The notes under the pieces: model-generated
Databases searched by the model: none
What the model was told of the DNA's origin: nothing
Seen by the model: the letters and a program-made list of their open reading frames with translations, nothing else
In this document: in pieces, positions 59,334 through 64,000 of the stretch
Layout: every line of letters starts with the position of its first letter
Numbering within the stretch: the stretch's first letter is position 1
Translations under genes and position numbers: made by a program
Assembly: GCF_003590095.1 (NCBI RefSeq)
Contig: NC_039483.1
Span: 16,120,001-16,184,000 of the forward strand
Reading direction: 5' to 3'
DNA length: 64,000 nucleotides
DNA from: Trichoplusia ni
Lineage: Eukaryota; Arthropoda; Insecta; Lepidoptera; Noctuidae

Positions 59334-61119
59334 ATGGGTAGTTCTTTAGACGATGAGCATATCCTCTCTGCTCTTCTGCAAAGCGATGACGAGCTTGTTG
59401 GTGAGGATTCTGACAGTGAAATATCAGATCACGTAAGTGAAGATGACGTCCAGAGCGATACAGAAGAAGCGTTTATAGATGAGGTACATGAAGTGCAGCC
59501 AACGTCAAGCGGTAGTGAAATATTAGACGAACAAAATGTTATTGAACAACCAGGTTCTTCATTGGCTTCTAACAAAATCTTGACCTTGCCACAGAGGACT
59601 ATTAGAGGTAAGAATAAACATTGTTGGTCAACTTCAAAGTCCACGAGGCGTAGCCGAGTCTCTGCACTGAACATTGTCAGATCTCAAAGAGGTCCGACGC
59701 GTATGTGCCGCAATATATATGACCCACTTTTATGCTTCAAACTATTTTTTACTGATGAGATAATTTCGGAAATTGTAAAATGGACAAATGCTGAGATATC
59801 ATTGAAACGTCGGGAATCTATGACAGGTGCTACATTTCGTGACACGAATGAAGATGAAATCTATGCTTTCTTTGGTATTCTGGTAATGACAGCAGTGAGA
59901 AAAGATAACCACATGTCCACAGATGACCTCTTTGATCGATCTTTGTCAATGGTGTACGTCTCTGTAATGAGTCGTGATCGTTTTGATTTTTTGATACGAT
60001 GTCTTAGAATGGATGACAAAAGTATACGGCCCACACTTCGAGAAAACGATGTATTTACTCCTGTTAGAAAAATATGGGATCTCTTTATCCATCAGTGCAT
60101 ACAAAATTACACTCCAGGGGCTCATTTGACCATAGATGAACAGTTACTTGGTTTTAGAGGACGGTGTCCGTTTAGGATGTATATCCCAAACAAGCCAAGT
60201 AAGTATGGAATAAAAATCCTCATGATGTGTGACAGTGGTACAAAGTATATGATAAATGGAATGCCTTATTTGGGAAGAGGAACACAGACCAACGGAGTAC
60301 CACTCGGTGAATACTACGTGAAGGAGTTATCAAAGCCTGTGCACGGTAGTTGTCGTAATATTACGTGTGACAATTGGTTCACCTCAATCCCTTTGGCAAA
60401 AAACTTACTACAAGAACCGTATAAGTTAACCATTGTGGGAACCGTGCGATCAAACAAACGCGAGATACCGGAAGTACTGAAAAAACAGTCGCTCCAGGCC
60501 AGTGGGAACATCGATGTTTTGTTTTGACGGACCCCTTACTCTCGTCTCATATAAACCGAAGCCAGCTAAGATGGTATACTTATTATCATCTTGTGATGAG
60601 GATGCTTCTATCAACGAAAGTACCGGTAAACCGCAAATGGTTATGTATTATAATCAAACTAAAGGCGGAGTGGACACGCTAGACCAAATGTGTTCTGTGA
60701 TGACCTGCAGTAGGAAGACGAATAGGTGGCCTATGGCATTATTGTACGGAATGATAAACATTGCCTGCATAAATTCTTTTATTATATACAGCCATAATGT
60801 CAGTAGCAAGGGAGAAAAGGTTCAAAGTCGCAAAAAATTTATGAGAAACCTTTACATGAGCCTGACGTCATCGTTTATGCGTAAGCGTTTAGAAGCTCCT
60901 ACTTTGAAGAGATATTTGCGCGATAATATCTCTAATATTTTGCCAAATGAAGTGCCTGGTACATCAGATGACAGTACTGAAGAGCCAGTAACGAAAAAAC
61001 GTACTTACTGTACTTACTGCCCCTCTAAAATAAGGCGAAAGGCAAATGCATCGTGCAAAAAATGCAAAAAAGTTATTTGTCGAGAGCATAATATTGATAT
61101 GTGCCAAAGTTGTTTCTGA
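59334..61119 (+). pseudogene. piggyBac transposase, disrupted by one-base frameshift
   Basis: This encodes the enzyme that cuts out and inserts the element at TTAA using a DDD (RNase H-like) catalytic core. The first part is open from ATG 59334 for 397 codons. It includes the acidic N-terminus (DSDSEISD, EDDVQSD), the DNA-binding/dimerisation region and two catalytic aspartates, D268 (LTIDEQL) and D346 (CDNWF). At 60480-60485 a run of six A replaces the five I expect, so codons after about 383 go out of frame and stop at 60525. The correct phase continues in the next frame to the stop at 61117-61119. That part contains the third catalytic aspartate (GVDTLDQM, D447 in standard numbering), the basic nuclear-localisation segment and the Cys-rich C-terminus (CTYCPSK to CQSCF). 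Without the extra base the span would equal 594 codons, the known length. A homopolymer sequencing error is a serious alternative. Confidence 0.95.
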
Positions 61120-61290
61120 CTGACTAATAAGTATAATTTGTTTCTATTATGTATAAGTTAAGCTAATTACTTATTTTATAATACAACATGACTGTTTTTA
61201 AAGTACAAAATAAGTTTATTTTTGTAAAAGAGAGAATGTTTAAAAGTTTTGTTACTTTATAGAAGAAATTTTGAGTTTTTGTTTTTTTTT

Positions 61291-61296
61291 AATAAA
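61291..61296 (+). terminator. Polyadenylation signal of the transposase transcript
   Basis: AATAAA about 170 bases after the stop, with overlapping repeats of the same word just downstream. Confidence 0.5.
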
Positions 61297-61415
61297 TAAA
61301 TAAACATAAATAAATAGTTTGTTGAATTTATTATTAGTATGTAAGTGTAAATATAATAAAACTTAATATCTATTCAAATTAATAAATAAACCTCGATATA
61401 CAGACCGATAAAACA

Positions 61416-61434
61416 CATGCGTCAATTTTACGCA
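61416..61434 (+). repeat. piggyBac 19-bp internal inverted repeat, right
   Basis: CATGCGTCAATTTTACGCA, partner of 59022-59040, separated from the right terminal repeat by 31 bases. Confidence 0.95.
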
Positions 61435-61478
61435 TGATTATCTTTAACGTACGTCACAATATGATTATCTTTCTAGGG

Positions 61479-61482
61479 TTAA
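61479..61482 (+). repeat. TTAA target duplication, piggyBac right
   Basis: Follows GGG of the right terminus. It corresponds to the unoccupied TTAA at 49579-49582. Confidence 0.95.
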
Positions 61483-64000
61483 TAAAGAAAAAACCGAAAG
61501 TTCCAGAAAAAAAACTATTTCAACTTCGTAATCTTATAAAACGTATACGTACATAAATACATAAAATAGTTTCCACATTTCTCTCGCCTTTATTTTCTGA
61601 ATAATTTCCATCGCCGGCATATCTCAGTATATTTTATTTACTATACATTTTGTTTTAGAATGCAGGCTTCTACGGAAATCGACCTGCAGGTTGTTTCCGC
61701 AGCACTCCAGTGTCCCGTTGAATAAACAGAAATGTTCTGTGAATTGTCTTGGTAATTTTTGCTCTTATTTCAAAGATTGGCAGAACTGTTATTTAGTTCT
61801 TTATTTAAGGAAAACAGTTAATTAAGCTAATCTAGATGTTTCAGAATTATATTTATTTTTCTTTTATCTTAAACATACCTACCAATGTTATTATTATATG
61901 CGAGTGTTAATCATATTATATATTCTGGGGTCCACCTGGACTGGCTGTAGCTCGCGGAAAGCCGCGAGCTATAGGTACCTACATCAATTGATGTCAGTAG
62001 GGTATCGGCTACCTCCACAACAAATTTCATCGAAATCGGTCCAGCCATTTTGGAGCGAACAGGAGAATAAACACTCACATACTTTCGAATTTATATTCGT
62101 GTGATCTGATCATATCGAACATCTGTCATATAATCATAAGCTTATGTCGTTGTATTAAGAGTACAAAAATGACTTGTTCAAAAGTAGTACAACAGATCAT
62201 CAACTCAGGCTTTTGTTGATAAGTTACAAACTTGATATACTCATAAAGCCTTCATAAAGACAGGTAATACATGGACTGCGGTCTTGAAAAGAGTATTCAT
62301 GCTTATAATAGCCTCTCTGTATGTTAACTCAATGCAAATAACTGCAATTTATTTAATAGTCCTTGTAGAAAGAGATGATTGTCAATAGTATTTAATTAAG
62401 TAAATTATAAGGACAGATTGTCGAGTCGAAATGTTGATTTAAGCTTTTGTACAATTGCGGAAAAAATGTTTTCTTGTATTGAGAATGTTGTATGAATAAT
62501 TAAAATATTTAATTTCTATGAAATTTAGGTTCACTTTGTAATAGTTTAAGTAAGTAAGGAAGTTCTAACGTTTTTCTTCTTAAAACACATAGCATTATCT
62601 ACGCAAATACATCTTACTCTATCAGATAGAAACCGTGGCTACATAAATAAGAAACGAAGAGACACTTAAAAATTCTTAGTAAATAACTTACCCAAAGCTG
62701 ATAAAACTTTAAAAATAATATTAGAATAAATATCGGAGCTTTGAACTCGAGTAACATCGAAGTTTGTTTTAATAAGACGACAACCTCCTTAGATGCTATC
62801 GTAATTTAATAATAAACTTTATAAACGGCAGAGCTGTTGTATAATTTTAGTTCTTTAGTGCCACGATAGAGCAATTTTGCTATACCACTGGCTGGTTATA
62901 AGTGGCCTGCAGTGATTGTGCCTAATTAACACATAAAAAAGAAAATTAAGTTGTAGTAAAACTGAAAACAAAAAGCATGTGCCATTTTATATAATTCTGG
63001 TAGTTAATTTAATTCTTTATTTTTATAAAGCATTACATTTTTTTTTTCTATTTCAATTGTTTTGATGTCCATAATTGTTTTATAAGCTAGGGTCGCATAT
63101 CGGCTCTAAGCTGTGAGCATTTGTATTGTTGTTAATATTGTTTTTCTATAAAAGCTTATGTGCTGATTGTGCTATCTTCTCCAATGTTATTTACGTGAAG
63201 ATTGTTCCCAGGGATGGATATTTTTCCATAGAAAATCAATTAATAGTTTTCAGTCTTGCAACCCATGCAAAACTGTCGACACACGGTTTTATTTTATTTT
63301 TGATAATGATTTGCAAAATTATAATTAAATATAGAAATATCGAGGATTCAGTAAAACTTTTGGTTGCGAACAGAACTACGATATTGTATAAAAATAAAAA
63401 CAAAGAAAATTACTACCTCAGTCTCACATAAAGCTATCCCAATTAAGATTTAAAGAAGCGGGAGCAATCATGCGCTAAAGCCTTATATCAGAATGACCTA
63501 CAAACGATCACGCACACCCTAAAATTTATTATCGTAATAGTAATATGATTGAACACATCGTGATCGTAATTTCGAGCGTGGTTCCATGTCTAATAATGTT
63601 ATTTTTGTTCCACCAATCAGGTGATCGCGTGTCGGGGGAATAATCCTCGCCACTTACCGTTTACGGTTACTGCGCACTTTATCTCGATGGGACAAGGTCG
63701 TAATTTGAATGGTTCTTGGTAATATAAATTTGTTCTTTTATCACAAAACTTGGTAGTATAGTGAGTTATCGTGTTGCCATTGTCTCGAAATGTCGCACTG
63801 ATCGAGTGTTTTATTCTTTACTGGAATTTTAGTGGATCGAAATAGATTGCGTTTAATATTGCAGTTCAAGGAATCGAAATGCGCCGCGGATCAGAAATAG
63901 CTCCGACTAATGGACGAAAAGAAATGTATGACGCTTTTTGTCCGGCGTATGATAATGGAGGAGTAATAATGTCAATATCCAAGAATATGTAATGCGATTG
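61479..64000 (+). repeat. Second copy of 49579-52100, right flank of piggyBac
   Basis: Identical in all compared lines to the segment 11,900 bases upstream, running to the end of the window. It contains the same repeat relic (61926-62105) and the same short chance frames. There is no gene in it. Confidence 0.95.

Larger units (their letters stand above)
59006..61478 (+). mobile_element. Full-length piggyBac (IFP2-type) transposon, 2473 bp
   Basis: Both ends are complete. On the left, the 13-bp terminal repeat CCCTAGAAAGATA (59006-59018), a 3-base spacer and a 19-base internal repeat (59022-59040). On the right, the 19-base internal repeat inverted (61416-61434), a 31-base spacer and TATCTTTCTAGGG (61466-61478). 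TTAA flanks both sides. This asymmetric 3/31 spacing is the known layout of the T. ni piggyBac, whose transposase excises precisely and targets TTAA. The length is one base more than the 2472 I recall for IFP2, matching the single extra A in the transposase frame. A TATA-like run (59286-59296) precedes the ORF and AATAAA lies at 61291-61296. As its ends are intact it should be movable if transposase is available. Confidence 0.97.

Noticed and set aside
49579..64000. True tandem segmental duplication with piggyBac in the middle
   Set aside because: A boundary exactly at a TTAA, complete identity, and a placeholder gap beside the junction fit an unmerged assembly overlap better. Not excluded without reads.

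Overview
The window looks like nuclear DNA of a moth, probably a noctuoid. It is AT-rich and almost free of long open frames. It carries typical lepidopteran repeats: tRNA-derived SINEs, LINE 3' ends with short tandem tails, and relics with the GTTGCCCGCGACTTCGTCCGCG-type core. It also holds a piggyBac transposon that, as far as I can compare from memory, is nearly identical to the IFP2 element of Trichoplusia ni. T. ni or a relative carrying the same element is therefore a reasonable guess, but it is not proven.

Layout: 1-48 kb is mostly non-coding, probably long intron or intergenic DNA with repeats. The clear repeats are a 1551-bp non-autonomous hAT element (5937-7487, perfect 8-bp target duplication), several tRNA-derived SINE copies (12395, 14705, 19313, 25511, 26040), LINE 3' fragments (29183-29818, 52230-52400, 56641-56960) and two copies of an unusual fold-back element (32040-32306 and 33024-33287). 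Each fold-back copy has perfect 115-bp arms, a one-sided 26-bp tail and a 12-bp target duplication. The only convincing host coding sequence is one exon on the minus strand at 48115-48313. It has a splice acceptor, a short 5' leader, an ATG in a strong Kozak context, a hydrophobic signal-like segment and a phase-1 donor. Its later exons would lie at lower coordinates, and I could not identify any.

From 49579 to the end the main topic is piggyBac and the assembly. A 1000-N gap (58001-59000) is followed by a contig that starts one base before the TTAA of a full-length piggyBac (59006-61478). Its transposase frame is broken by one extra A in an A-run. The sequence after the element's right-hand TTAA (61479-64000) repeats 49579-52100 at a constant offset of 11,900, with no difference in the lines I compared. 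Position 49579-49582 is an unoccupied TTAA. The simplest reading is that one locus is represented twice: an empty allele or assembly version, and one with piggyBac inserted, kept as unmerged overlapping contigs.

No complete host gene, tRNA gene, rRNA, CRISPR array or operon was found. The elements act independently. The only evident functional relation is between the piggyBac transposase frame and its own ends.
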